Source: Nepenthes gracilis
Taxonomy: Eukaryota > Streptophyta > Magnoliopsida > Caryophyllales > Nepenthaceae
Assembly (NCBI GenBank): GCA_033239525.1
Contig: BSYO01000003.1
Coordinates: 26,591,540-26,655,539, forward strand
DNA length: 64,000 nucleotides
Direction: 5' to 3'
Of this stretch, positions 48,589-61,702 are shown piece after piece. The notes beneath the pieces are model-generated. The model ran no database searches. It had not been told where the DNA came from and saw only the letters and a list, made by a program, of their open reading frames with translations. The stretch's first letter is position 1. Every line of letters begins with the position of its first letter. A program made the translations under genes and the position numbers.

Positions 48589-49929
48589 TTACATTCTACG
48601 TTCTTACTTACTCTTAATGAGACGCCATACTACATTTAAATTCATAAATTTATCATAATTATACACTTGATCAACGTGTTACCATATCAAGTGGCTTCAA
48701 CCCTATATGATTTGAATACGGCGTCGAATTCTTTAAAGATACTACTAAGAACCAAAAATATTACTAAACAATTCCACAAAAGTGCAAATAATAACCATAA
48801 TTATAAATAGCGGAAACATAACCAAAAAGTAATACATTCATATTATTACAAGATCAACCGTTTTATTTCTTCTGAATACATCAAACTTATAAGTCTAAAT
48901 CTCTCTTGTATTTTCTCCTGCTTATCTGATATCAACTCGAGCCTTCTATCTAAGGGTAGGAAAACAACAAATGAGTGAGCCAACTGTCCGCAATGTACAA
49001 ATAAACAAAGACGTGCAAATTTATACTTAAAATTAATATATGAATAAGAGGAATAGGAATCATGTAAAGCATGCATAAACTTTTGATTTTTCTTTGACTT
49101 TTCTTTTATGATCGTTAATTATCATTTGTTCTTTTATCCTTTATCTTTAGGGATTAGGGTTAGTAGGTCTTACAAGCTAACGAAGTAGTCAATTAAGAAA
49201 AGAAATGTGTATACTTTCATACTTTCTAAGACTCAACCCATGCAATTCAACACCCCGTGATGAGCGATATACTTATAACCCACTATATGTGGCCAATTAA
49301 TAAAAAGTCACCAAAAGTACCCCCATGGCTGAGGGATAGTCCTCAAATTTTCATTATAATATCCTAATATATGGCAGGAAATATCACCCACTGAAAATAA
49401 ATCCTTAATTCGATTTTCTTAATCCATACTCAATAGCTTATGTGGAAGCTTTCACATTGTTCATAGTTCTTATTTTTTTATTTTCTCCATTTTGGAAGAA
49501 AATACTTATCCAAATCAAATATCAAATTGACAAAGCTTCCATATTCGGTGATAATCTGAGAAAAATTTCCTAAGGCTTTTGATTGTACATAGGTGTATAT
49601 AATCTACAATGATTATATATAGATGACTCACCTTTAGGTCTTGAATATGAGGAGAAGGCTTTTGATTGTGTCGGAGCAAATACAATTCAAGCTACGATCG
49701 ACCGCTCATTTAGTCAGTAATGCCTACTGGCCCTAATCTCCAAGGAAAAATAAGATTCGAGTATGTTTTCTAACTAAGTATAAATATAAAAAAAATTCGG
49801 TATGCATTATAAAAAATTTTGTACACGTATTAGCTTTTGCACACGGTCACGATTTCTATTTATCTTCCGATATGAATTTAAGTTAAAAGTATACATATTC
49901 CTTTGTATATTGTGCCTTATTGAACAATT
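48589..49929. mobile_element. Unassigned LTR-like sequence
   Basis: Begins TGTTACATTCTACGTTC exactly where the paralogous flank is interrupted, which resembles the inverted end of an LTR. No matching far end or coding region was found, so the class is uncertain. Confidence 0.35.
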
Positions 49930-50430
49930 GGCGGAGGCCTTACTATTTTCTTACCTTTAAATGAGTACGAGTTTATGTTCAATGAGATGGAGTAGAGTCT
50001 AGAAGTTGGTTAGGTTCGAGACTCAAAAGATCATATGGTGGACTTGTATTTTGTAATTTGTATACATGTATAGAGGATTTTTGTACATGGAGATGGATAT
50101 ATATTTACAGTATATTAATGACGAACTGATAGTATTGTCCCCCGTGTATGGATGTCGATATATACTTTCGCAGGTTATTATGATTTACTTCAGGTACCTA
50201 GTGGCATCTCTCAATGTCTGATATTGTATCCAGGGACATATGTTGGAGCCATGAATATAATGTTGGAGCCATAAACATAATTGTGGCATGTGGATCCTGT
50301 GTTGATTTTGTTGTGTTTGTCCAACAGTTGGAGTATTTTTTGGGATTGATTTTTATATGTTGTCCAGTAAGTTGTACAGGTTATGTGTAGTCTAACGGTT
50401 GTATTACAAACCGAACTTTACTAGTTTCTA
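49930..50430 (+). mobile_element. Fragment resembling the 3' part of the family 2 LTR
   Basis: Shares a loose series of motifs with 33280-33660, such as GGCATCTCT followed by TGTTGGAGCCA against GGCATCTCT and TGTTAGAGCCA, then a run of TTGTTG-rich sequence. Diverged and without clear ends. Confidence 0.45.
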
Positions 50431-50439
50431 GTTAGGATG

Positions 50440-51830
50440 TGGTCCGTCACCACGTCCTTACTATTGCAATGCATCCGAACCTTCAACTCTGAAAGGATAA
50501 AACAAAAAACATGAGCCGAACGCTCAACTAGTATCATATTTAAATAAAACGAGTCCAATATACAAAAGGAACGATCAAATTGATGAAAATTCAATCAAAT
50601 AATAGAATAAATTCAAATGGCCGATAAAATAAATCCAATAAAAATTCAAGATCCAAAACCTAAAATCTAGTGGTAGTTTCGTTCTCAAACTAAATAACCA
50701 AATCCAAAATAAATGTCCAAATCAGAAAATAGTACTCATCGGGACGTAAATATATATATATAAACAAAACAAAAGTGATCCGATCCTATTCCAAAAAGTC
50801 GATGTCCAATCTAAGTCCAAGTCCAAGTCTAAATGCAAGTCCAAGGCTCGATTAGCTCATGATTTCAGACAAAACTAATAGTCAGATGATCCCATAGTGT
50901 GCACAGAAACAGAAGTAGCATCACAATAAATATTCCAAATGTCCAAACAAAAAAATATAGTCAAAATCATTTATATGAGGCATACTAATGCCCATCTTTG
51001 AGCAAAATCAATGAAATTCAAATCCAAATCTAAAATCCAAATTTAAATCAAAATCCAATTCAAATCAATGCAGAAAATACAAATTATACATCCAATTTGA
51101 GATCCGATTGTTTGAAGACTAGCTTGAGAAGGGTTATACTTATCTTGGTAATTTTAGGCCAAATCAAATGAAAATTAAGCCAGCAAGTATGGCCACCCAT
51201 GTACTCTGTACCCATTGATAAAGTTGCTCATCATATTTTACTACTCGTAACTTTATGTATAATTTTTAAATTTATCAGATATATTAGGATATTCAAATAT
51301 ATTATAAAGTCAAATCAAATCATTCAAATAGGAATGGTTATTACTCCAATCCTTTCGTACAAGTAGAAATAAATTTTCAAATAAATATTTTTGTCAAAAG
51401 TTAGCCAGAATATCCAATATTTAAATCCAAATATTGTGACCACAACCCAACACATGAATTTAAAAATGTACGACATATACAAGTTTCTTACACATTTTTA
51501 TATATACATATTGATACGAATATATGCAGTATTCGGTAAATTTTTAAGGTTTTTAGAAAAATATTAAATCTTCAGAAATCATAAATTTGAAGCCAGAAAT
51601 TCTCAAATTAGCCAATAAACCATACATGCATGTCCACAATAAATAGAATTAGTGTACAAAAATACATGCATGTTTGTAAAAGTTTTAAACAATATCCAAA
51701 ACATATCAGATATTAAATTAGACCCAAAATAGGGGTCACAATATTAAATTAATTTTTATAACGCTTAAATTATCAAAAATTATAATTAATATTAAATTAA
51801 GTCAAATAAAAATCTGAGATATTATATATT
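50440..51830 (-). mobile_element. Family 4 LTR fragment, reverse orientation, internally deleted
   Basis: Follows 40570-41860 closely (TCTGAATGGATAAAATAAAAA-like start, GAGCC..GC.CTCA, AATCCAAATC runs, the GTGACCACAACC block) and then jumps to the LTR start block (AATTATAATTAATATTAAATTAA). It therefore lacks the GC-richer and microsatellite part. Ends near GAGATATTATA at 51829. Confidence 0.72.
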
Positions 51831-52839
51831 TTCATGTAGTCAAAGGCTATATACAATGATTTACAATTTATAAGTGAGTTGACTATATATTATTCAATAT
51901 AGTTGGAATCAAATGTAATTTTTTTGACTCATGGATACTATATTCAACTGTTTATTTATAAACAATATATTTGGATATATTTAAATATCAAATTCTCTAT
52001 AATAATTCTTATTTAAATAAAATTAAAAACTCTACGCTAAATTATAAATGTATAATTTTTTCTAAAATTAAAAAAATAATCACCTTTATCAAATTTAAAT
52101 TAGAATTCTTATCAAATTACTAGTATATAAAAAGGCATGCAAAAATATATGTACAATAATTTTAGAATTTTAATATGATAGAAATACATTTAAGATGTAA
52201 TCTTTCAAAAATAAATTAAAACAAAAATCAAACTAATATGTGTGCAAGATATAATTAAAAAAATAAGTAAATATTACATATATCAGTATTTAAATAAAAA
52301 ATATTCAGATATTTTAAAAAATTTTAGCAATAAAAAAAATTTAGATACACTCATTTTAACATTGAGTTACTAAAACATAGCTTGGTTTAATCTAAAATCA
52401 ACATAAATTTACTTTCTCATACTATCTCTCTATTCTTCTCTCTCTATTCCTTAAAAATTCAGAAAAAACAAACTAAAATCGGCTGAAATAGCTTTAAATA
52501 ATATACTAGCGCACAAACACTGATCGGACATGAGTCAGGTGCAGATGCTTTTTTAACCTTGTGTACAAGCACCAAATCAGTGTGTGTCAGATATCAATAT
52601 TCTGAATTAAGCATGGATAAGCATCTATCACGCATACCACATGTGCAAGAATTTAGTTTAAGACATGCTTATAGTATATGTCAAATGCCACTCAAACTTA
52701 TATCCATTTAACTTAAATGCTTAATTTTTAAGGTAAACCCATAATTAATTATAATAATTTATCAATTTACTTAATTTTAACATCATAAATTAAATCTTAG
52801 GTTTGAGGTTCATAGTTAAATTAAATTTTAACACCAAGA

Positions 52840-54129
52840 GAATGTGATGCTGTGCCAAATCTTGCCCAACTCCTACTGTATATCCAACTCTCCTACTCTA
52901 AGGGGGAGAAAAAATAAAAAACTGTGAATCAAGAACTCAGTAAGTATCATCATGTATAACACAGTGCATATAAATCAGAGGGAAAGCTCATAACTAGATA
53001 AAAAAAAAACATAACAAATCTGAATCCAAATCAAAGTCCGAATCCAAGTCAAAATTAGAATCTAAATCCAAGTCCGATTCCAAAATTTCAATATCAGCTA
53101 TATTTTAAGCCTGCAGCTACTTGACATTTTATCATATTGGCTACATTTTAAGCCTATAACTATTCGGCCACGTTTTATTTATCATAACGGTTACATTTTA
53201 GACTTACAACTAATCGAACACCTTTTATTTATCATAACGATTATATTTTAGGCCTATAACTACTTGACTATCTTTTACTGTCATATCAGCTACATTTTAT
53301 GCTGCAAACTACTCAACCACCTTTTATTTATTATAATGGTTACATTTTAGCCCTACAACTACTCGATCATCTTTTATTTATCATAATGGTTATATTTTAG
53401 GCTCACAACTATTTGGCCATCTTTTATTATATTATCGGCTACATTGTAAGCTTGCAACAATTCGGCCATCTTTTATTTATTATAACGGATACATTTTAGC
53501 CATACAACTACTCTGCCACCTTTTATTTATCATAACAGCTACATTTTAGGTATGCATCTACTCAACCACCTTTTATTTATCATAACAGCTACATTTTAAG
53601 CCTATATCTACTCATCCACCTTTTATTTATCATAGCGGCTGTATTTTGGACTTACAACTATTCGACCATATTTTGTTATCTTATCGATTATATTTTAGTC
53701 CTGAAACAATTTGTCCACCTTTTATTTATCATAATGGCTATATTTTATACCTGCAACTATTCGTTCATCTTTTATTAATCATAAATGACTCACCTGAGCC
53801 TCGGACCTCCACAGTGTCACGTAAATCAACCCACAAGGTTTCAGACCACCACAGTCCAACACAAACCAGCCCACCAGGCCCCGGATCCCACCCATATCCA
53901 TACAAACATTATTGATATATATATATATATATGCATACAAAACATATCAATTACTTAAAATAAAGTAAAAATATGGTAAGAGGATGCTTTCCTTGGCCTC
54001 ATACCATGTAGATCAGAAGAAATGATGCTCCGAGACTCTCGAACGACGCTCCTCTCTCTTTTGTCGTGCGCCTCCACTGCGTAGCCTTGCCGTGCGCCCA
54101 CCCCTCTTCTCATCTTCTCCTTTTCCTTT

Positions 54130-54161
<32 letters not shown>

Positions 54162-54881
54162 ATCACGTCACTCCTCTGCCTTTCTCACTCTCTCCCTCAC
54201 GTGTTGCTTTCCTTTTGCCGGTGGAGATTCTGACTCAGATGTCATCACCGGCCAAGGCGGTGGTCACTTGACAACGACAACAGTAGCAACAGCAACACAT
54301 GTATGCCGTCGGCGGCTCTCTCTCTCCACTGCACCTCACATATCCAAATCCATCAAATTTCAACCGATTTTTCCTAAAATCGGTACATGTAAATACCAAA
54401 TTAGCATCAATAAAGAGAATAGAAGGATTTACTTGCACTAATTTCACCGATTTCATCTGGCGACGATGGCGATTGCGGTGACTCCTTTGCTCAACTCGCG
54501 TACGTCTCCATTTCCTTCACCCCCTGTATGAATCAGAGGGTAACTAGCCAAGAGGGATTCGTCGGCTTCCATCTCCGACACCAATTCCCCTAGCGACGGT
54601 GGTCGAAAGCCCCTCACGCCGCCTTCCCTCTCCTTCCTCTCCTTCTCGTACCTTTTTCTCTCTTATTTTTCTTTTTCTTTCTACTTCCCTTTTTCCTTTC
54701 CTTTTTGCTTCATGCCTCGCGCCTCCCCCTTCCTTTTATTATAATAATAATATTATTATTAGTTTTTTACTATTATATTATTTTCTTTTCTTTTCTTTTC
54801 TTCTATAATCTAATTTTTTAAATTAACTCAAAATAATTATTTTATCCAAAATAAACCAAATAAAAATTTTGAGATATCACA
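52840..54881 (-). mobile_element. LTR of the family 4 type, reverse orientation, with an expanded internal repeat
   Basis: On the minus strand it starts TGTGATATCTCAAAATT (54881). It contains CT-rich and GC-richer sequence (54030-54720), a TATTATTA run (about 54740-54765) and the 50-bp repeat array. The paralogous block X has none of this between its matching points (about 24600-24850). The left limit is only approximate, near TGTGATGCTGTGCC at 52843, and no target-site duplication was found. Confidence 0.7.
53093..53784. repeat. 50-bp tandem repeat, about 14 units, inside an LTR
   Basis: Each unit has the pattern GGCTACATTTTAGGCC.ACAACTACTCG.CCACCTTTTATTTATCATAAC, with units of 48-50 bp and substantial divergence. 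I counted 14 TACATTTTA-like cores. Confidence 0.92.
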
Positions 54882-55395
54882 AATATGACATGATAATCGA
54901 TAGTTTTAGTATCCATAATTCAATCATCTTTCTTATTATACTCACATATAACCATTTATTTAGAGTGTAATTTTTTTAAAGCACAGTTAAATTTCGATAA
55001 AAGAGATTATCTTTCTGCTTACCATGTGATGTCACAAAAAAAATTGATGAAATTTAAGGTTTTTTAGATTTTGAAAAATTTTAAATTTATTCTATTATTT
55101 TCATAATTTGTAACATTTATCATTCAATAACTGGTTCAATATTTTTTTTTATTATTCCAATCTTTTTTTAATTTTCCTTTTCATGCCCATCCGATTTTGT
55201 CACCGAAAGTTTGGTACGACACACTAGTTGCTTAAGATTGAACTATAGAATGTGCCCTTTAAGCAAAGTTATTTGCACCATAAAACTGATAAACATAAGT
55301 AGTTTTGCATGCCATTGCTAAAGTAATAGAAAATCAATGTATTACCATTACATATGAAAAATTTACAAAATAAAAGCATTTTTTTTTTCAGATAC

Positions 55396-55832
55396 CTAAA
55401 TTAAATTACTTCTTATATAGTAATTGTGCCTACAAATCGGACAATGTGAGTCATGAAACATTTGATATTGCCGGATACAATCTGAATGATAAATATGGCA
55501 ACAACAAGGAAGATTACATATACTATCCCATCATTAAAATCCTCGAGACATATGGTGCAGGAGTTTGAAGAAATCTCGATCTGAATATCAGATGTATACA
55601 GTTGTATTGAAAAAGAGTTAAATTCAGTAATACTAAGTGTACTATGTGTTTGAAAATTACGTCTTAAACAAAAATAATAATAAAAAAGTAGTAAAAATAT
55701 TAAAAATATGTCCACTGAAAATGCTACTGAAAACCAAATATCAAAGACTTGAGAGACAATATCATCATTATTCGAAGATATGGCGAATGGAACACGAGCC
55801 AGAAACATTGCCCCTACTAGAGCAAAATAAAC
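55396..55832 (-). pseudogene. RING-H2 gene, second copy, frameshifted and lacking its first exon
   Basis: Matches the second exon of the intact gene at 25349-25786, including the acceptor (TTGGACCAG), the membrane segment (FDIWFSVAFSVDIFLIFLLLF) and the first half of the RING (CTICLEDFNDG). Then a one-base loss in a G run (C run on the plus strand, about 55528-55530: three bases against four at 25487-25490) shifts the frame before the remaining zinc ligands. In the third frame the remaining ligand residues are still encoded, so the lesion is recent or an assembly error. No ATG exon is present because the paralogous block ends before it. Confidence 0.85.
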
Positions 55833-56547
55833 CTGGTCCAACAAATCAGATATTTAGTCAGTATACTGTATAATTAAATTAACTAAAGTATTCTAACATA
55901 ACATAATATCAGATTTAAAATCAGTCTAAATACAATTAAAATAAATTAAAGATAAAATTTAGCAGATGAATAAATATTCAAAATACTCAAAAGGTTATGC
56001 AATGATGAAAAGAAAATGGTCGAGTGAGTAAAAGTTTTCCCAGTTTTACATCAGAAAAAGGTTAAGATGGGGCAAAAAGAGAATTAGTAGCATATTAAGA
56101 GCTAGAAAAAGGTTTCCCTATATATATTTATTTATTTAATTTTGGCAAATGTAAAATTATTAGGAAAAAAAAGCTATTACTATTAACCATCTAAAGCAAT
56201 AAGATGATTCATTATTCTAAAAGATTAAGCAATAAATTGGCGAAGGAAGATTCCTTTTATATATATATATGTTTTCAGTCTTAACCATCTATTTATTTTT
56301 TAATATAAGTTATACAGTTATAATTTTAATATTTCTTTAAAAAATAAAGAATAAATTATATTTAATTAATTAAAATAATTAAATCTCAACCCTTTGTTTT
56401 CGAATTGATGGCTGAAATAGAAGAATATAGAATGTGCTTTTTGGTGAGGAAAATAGAATGAGTCACCCTTCCATTTTGGATGCCAAAAATACATAATTTA
56501 TTATCACATTTAGTTTATACATTGATCTAAATGTAGCTGTTCATATA

Positions 56548-57017
56548 TGTAACGTCCCCGAAGCATCCGCACTGACGATATTGTCCGCTTTGGACCGTCC
56601 CCTGCCGCCTAGGCCGTCACAGGGCGCCTCACGGTTTTGTTCCTGGCAGACCCTCACGGGCCCCCAAAACGCGTTGTCAATGGAAGAGGTATCCACACCC
56701 TTTATCAGGCGTGCTTCGTTCACCTCCCCATCCGATGTGGGACTCTACAGTCCACCCCCTGGGGACGCAGCGTCCTCGCTGGCACACCGAACCGGATCCC
56801 GACTCTGATACCATCTGTAACGTCCCCGGAGCATCCGCACTGACGATATTGTCCGCTTTGGACCGTCCCCTGCCGCCTAGGCCGTCACAGGGCACCTCAC
56901 GATTTTGTTCCTGGCAGACCCTCACGGGCCCCCAAAACGCGTCGTCAATGGAAGATGTATCTACACCCTTTATCAGGCGTGCTTCGTTCACCTCCCCATT
57001 CGATGTGGGACTCTACA
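56548..57017 (-). mobile_element. Complete TRIM (terminal-repeat retrotransposon in miniature), 470 bp
   Basis: Two 202-bp direct repeats (56548-56749 and 56816-57017; seven differences by eye) flank 66 bp. Read on the minus strand, each repeat starts TGTAGAGTCCCACATCG and ends GGGGACGTTACA. The middle holds a primer-binding site TGGTATCAGAGTCGG (56799-56813) and ends in a purine run with GGGGGTGGAC next to the second LTR. Flanks are ATATA on both sides (56543-56547 and 57018-57022). It encodes nothing; the open frames across it are shadows. The matching site in block X (about 26490) is empty. Confidence 0.93.
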
Positions 57018-57369
57018 ATATATATAAAAAGAAATTATATGGGTCTGCCTTTGCAACGCAGACCTATGTTTCATTCCCATGCAACACAGACATTATCCCA
57101 ACTGACAACTACTTGATTTTAAACAATTCAGCTACAAAAATCAACTCCAAAAGCCAAACTAACCACAATAAACACACATCAACACCAACACTTAGGCGAC
57201 ACCTACTCTCCTACATGTATTGTAATTTATATTTTTTTAATTCCAAAATATACCAATTTATTTTGAATACGTTGAGCTATTTTGTAATTTATAAAAATTA
57301 AAAGTTTTTAATCTTGCTTAAAATTAGGCAATATTAAAACTATTGCCTATATATAAATAAATTATAAAA

Positions 57370-57377
<8 letters not shown>

Positions 57378-57404
<27 letters not shown>
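57378..57404. repeat. (TA)n run at the left edge of the truncated 5' LTR
   Basis: Dinucleotide run of about 13 units immediately before family 1 LTR sequence begins in mid-element, so it marks the truncation point. Confidence 0.85.
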
Positions 57405-57407
<3 letters not shown>

Positions 57408-58489
57408 TTGATTTCTGCATTATGAGTTTTAGATCCAGACGATGGTATGTGTCCCACACGGATGAGATGACGGTCGCGATTATGTAATGTGACCTCGGAT
57501 CATATGATATGATATCATTTACGAGATTTTACCGGATCATGATTTATATGATTTTGTCCCAGATGGACGAGTTAATACGGATGACGATTTAGTATGAGAC
57601 ATCTCCTCTATTTTTAGGAATTTCACGGACATTATGTTTTATTTTACATGATTACTATGCGATATCATTGCTTCTAATTTATGTGTACCGTTTATATAAT
57701 TGTTAATACTTGCTGAACTCTAGGCTCATATTTTCATATTTTATCCCTTCAAACCAGTGGCTTGGATATGCTTGTAGAGCTCGGACGTTCTCTAATGTGG
57801 CAGATCCTTATCGGTGAGTCAAGATGTTCATATTGGTTATATTTCTAATCTCGATAATATATTATGATTTTATTTATGGTCGGATGAGGGCCTTGATCCA
57901 TGTATAGAATATGTTTGGAGTTATCGTGTTATGTTAATGAGTTGTTGTAATATTGAATACCTCTCTTGTAATATTTGGATAGTAGGTCGTATATTGTGTT
58001 TGTTCAGATTTATATCCGATGAGATCTTGTGCGGGGTTTATCATGTTGGGTCCTGTATGTGTTCAGATTGTCACGCCCGGGTTGGGTTCTTATGGCTAAT
58101 AGAATATATATATTATTAATTTTATTTTGACCTGTGAATATTGTGTTCCTAGGTCGTGACAGTAGTGGTATCAGAGAAAAGATTGCAAGGAGAGGTAATT
58201 TTGGGTGATCTAGGGTAAGAAATTGATCGAATATCTGGCATGATAAGTGTAACCTTTAGAAAAGAATGGAAGTTTTGAGTTGTAAATATTTGAATTCGAC
58301 TCGAAAAGTCGATTAATTGGTTGTGTTGAGCAGCGCGAGCGATGTAATTGGTAATTTGATTTAGCAGCCAAATGAGAGTTTGGTTGTTTCGTGAAGGATA
58401 GTTTGTTGTAGTCAAGATGGAGAGTCCTTTGAATGATTAAATATGAGCCGATTTGAAAAATTTTGGGATGTTTAATATCAATTAAGGCT

Positions 58490-60010
58490 TAAATTGAACT
58501 TCAGAAAGTGGAGGAGGTGTTTGAGGTTTTTGACAGTTCAATTGAAGTTTTGTCTATTGCCCATAAGTTGGAGGGTGAGGCAAGCCAGTGGTGGGTTTCT
58601 CAGTGCCGTATTCCACTTCTTGAGATATTTTTGTGGAGGAAATTTTGGGAGTCATTCTCTGTTTGGCATTTGGGATAGTAAGGAAGGAGGATTTAGTTGG
58701 TAAATGTACAAAATTAAGTCAGTTGCCTTTGAGATTGTATGTAAATATTGTATGTTTTTCTAATTTTTAGAGTGAGCTCTGATAAAGTTTACCCCTGATG
58801 GGTAAACCTTTGATCTATTAAGTTTATAGACTCCGATGTCCGATATGAGTTTATAGATATGAATGATTGGTTAATCTAATTTTATTTGATGAACCAGATT
58901 TTAATGTGATATTGGGGGTGATTTGGTTGGGAAGTCACCACATTAGTGTAAACGATTTCGGTAAGAATATTTTGATTTATAATTTGGGCTGTGAATTTTA
59001 AATATGAGGAAGAACTGATCGAGAGATGATGAAATTGATATCATTATGCCTACAAGTTAATTGATAAAAATGTGTGCCGAGTTTATCTGGCATATGTGAC
59101 CACATCTGGGAGTCGTTATGTAGTCATAAAAAGTTTTCTGGTTGTATGGTAATTCGAGGCTATTTCTTAGATGAGAAGATTAGCCTAAATTATCTTTTAG
59201 TCGGTAGTTAAGGTTGTTGCTGAGGTTGTGTCAGGAGTGGCATCGATTTCGAGGACCTTACATAGAGTCGATGAGGCATTGGTCGAATGCCTTGCCGCTG
59301 GGTGTTAAATGCTTTTGGGATAAGCATGATGAATCTATGAGGTTATTTTTGAATTATTAAAATTTAATTCGTTTAGGAAATGAATTATTTGATAAGCGAA
59401 TGTTAGGAATTGGTAGGTGATTTGTTTGATCAATGGTTAGTACTCGATGTTTTCTAAATCAATCTGTATTTGGAGTATTGTCAATTAAGGCTATCGGAAG
59501 AATATACCTAAGGTTGCCTTCAAGAAAAAGGTGCGGCCGTTGTGAGTTTTGGTGATATTTTTGAGTTAGTGATTTCGTTGGCATCTTTTGTGGATCTTGT
59601 GAATTGGATCTCTCAGTCATATTTGGGTCTGTTTTGTGATGGCTTCATTAATGATGTTTTGATTTGTTCAAAAGATTTATGTGGGGTATGAGGTTTGTTT
59701 GAGAACTGTGTCATAACTATGAATGGTAGTTTGTGGTTTGCCCAATTGAGGGAATGTGAGTTTGGTTGGAAGTAGTGTTATTTTGGGCATATTATTTCTT
59801 CAATGGCATGTTTGTATATTTGCAGAAGATTGAAGCGGTGGCCGGTTGGGGAAGGACCATCGTTTGTTGCAAAGATGCGCGATTTCTTAGATCTAGTTGA
59901 ATTTATTAAGCAATTTGATGATGATTCCTTGAGAATTGTAGCATCCGTGGGACGTTTGGCTTTGAAACGATCGGTGTTTATTGGAATAGTAATTATAATA
60001 AGAGCTTTCT
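58490..60010 (+). pseudogene. Decayed gypsy gag and pol remnants
   Basis: Pieces readable in changing frames: a gag-like AHKLEGEASQWW block (about 58560-58595), a protease/RT linker block with DFNVILG and WLGSHH (about 58891-58945), an RT stretch whose catalytic box reads FINDVLICSKD, with Asn for the first Asp (about 59642-59675), and a KIEAV block of the RT connection (about 59825). Stops and frameshifts are frequent. From 60010 to 61700 no domain was recognised with confidence. Confidence 0.75.
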
Positions 60011-61702
60011 AGAGATGAAGGGCAGATTACCGACAATGTCAATTTGGTCGATCCCAGATTGACCAAGTTAATCTGTGGTAAGTTGTGATGCTCTTGAGGA
60101 AGATTTGAGGCTGTGTTCTGATGCAGCGTTTTCGGGTGATTACCTATGAGTTACGGCGGTTGAATGTTTTTGATCATAATTGCTCCACTTATGGCTTAGA
60201 GTTAGCAGTTGAGGTATTTGTTTTGAGGATTTAGAAATGTTATTTGTATGAAGATAATTTTTGTTTAATTTGATTATAAAGACTTCAGAATATCATTTTA
60301 GAAAAGGAGAATATTATTGATAATGTTTTGGGTTGAAAGTCTTCGGATTTGTTATGTATATTTTCATAAGAAAAAGCGGAAGCATGTGGGTCCGTAGCCC
60401 TCAGTGGTAAGATTCGATTTGGATTCTTAGGTAGAGAATCTGATTTGAAATCCGGTTTGAGGACGTTAATTATGTAGAGGTTTTGTTGAGTCCTCTGATT
60501 TTGGAAAAGTGGCGGCTTCGATTGGATTGGTCTGAAATCTCATAGAGTAGAAGAGATTTTGTAGATGAAGGAGTAGGTAGGTGGATCCATTCTCAGCCTA
60601 TGCGTATGTTGTTCAGGATCAGAGTTGAGTTAAGAGTTTGTGTTGTAATGTCTTCTATCTTTATTTTGAGTGGAAAAGTTGTAGAGTTATTGGTGAATAA
60701 TTTTTGCCAGGATTGGGCTCCGAAGCAAGCTCCTATTTGCGGAAGATGCTTTTGTGAAAATCAGAAGTGAAGATCCTTTTGTTCGAGCAGTCATGAAATT
60801 GGACGCAATCAAGCAGAGCTTCGATTGTCGAATGGAAGCTCACGGAGCAGTTGAGGTTGTCAGCAGCTATTATGGAGCTGAAGTGATCTAAGTTTGTTAA
60901 GAACGTCAAAGATTCTTCACCGACGGATTGGCGAGTTGATCATGCGTCTCGTGTCTAAAGGTAGAAGCCAAGAGGAAGAAGCCTTTGAGATTTTGTTTTG
61001 GTTTGCGTTGGACAGCGAGGAATTTGGTGACATCTTTGATGATGATAGATAAGCTGATGAAGTCGGCTCTTTACTCGCTGATCAGAAAGTCATTCTTGAG
61101 TTTGGTCGTCGACACATTATCAAGATGAAGAGATTGGAAGATATATTCTTGCGATTGGAAGTAGATGATTGATCAGAGTTGCGTAGTGGAATCGTGTGGA
61201 TTCACGGTTATCGGTCACAAGATTTGAATTGAGGATTGAAGTAAGATATCAGATTTGTAACCCAATTGGATGTTCAAGAAAAGTGGTCAGATATTTCTGA
61301 AAGCATCTTGAAAAAAAGAATTTCTAGTTTTGGGGGGCAAATGATGGATTGAGGTTGAGGTTCGATAGGACTTTTGAGGTTTTGCAATGAATTGGAGAGG
61401 TGGCCAAGAGATTGGCATTGTCCCAAGTTTGGCAGATCGTGATTATGCGTTTTGTGTATGTATGTTGAGAGAAATATGGGTTGATTATTGGCATGTAATC
61501 AAGTGTGAATTATTGCTGATTTCGATAAGCTATTTTATGTTGAGATTTTGATTCCGATATTGGGATAAAAAGATCAGGTATTGATGATCAGTTTTTTGGA
61601 GGAATCTTTTGATCAAAGTTAAGTCCGGAAGAATTGTTCTTATTTGTTTAAGGATTGATATGCGTAAATTTTGAGGATAAAATTTTTATAAGGAGGGGAG
61701 AG

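Larger units (their letters stand above)
51831..57240. repeat. Segmental duplication block Y (paralogous to 23655-26730)
   Basis: The series AGTCAAAGG, GACTATATA, the 24790-25800 RING region and the AACCACAATAAACACACA segment all recur in order (51840, 54890-55850, 57160). An LTR at about 52840-54881 and the TRIM at 56548-57017 are private to this copy. The match ends near 57220, before the position of the first coding exon of the RING gene. Confidence 0.82.

Noticed and set aside
53093..53784. Regular 50-bp repeat considered as a CRISPR array
   Set aside because: Units are contiguous and diverged with no unique spacers, and the context is a plant LTR.
56541..57301. Arg- and Ser-rich frames of 60-196 codons
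   Set aside because: They read across the TRIM and its flank; the element is non-coding.
58494..60012. Two 69-codon frames in the gypsy internal region considered as separate genes
   Set aside because: They are out-of-frame readings of decayed gag and RT sequence.
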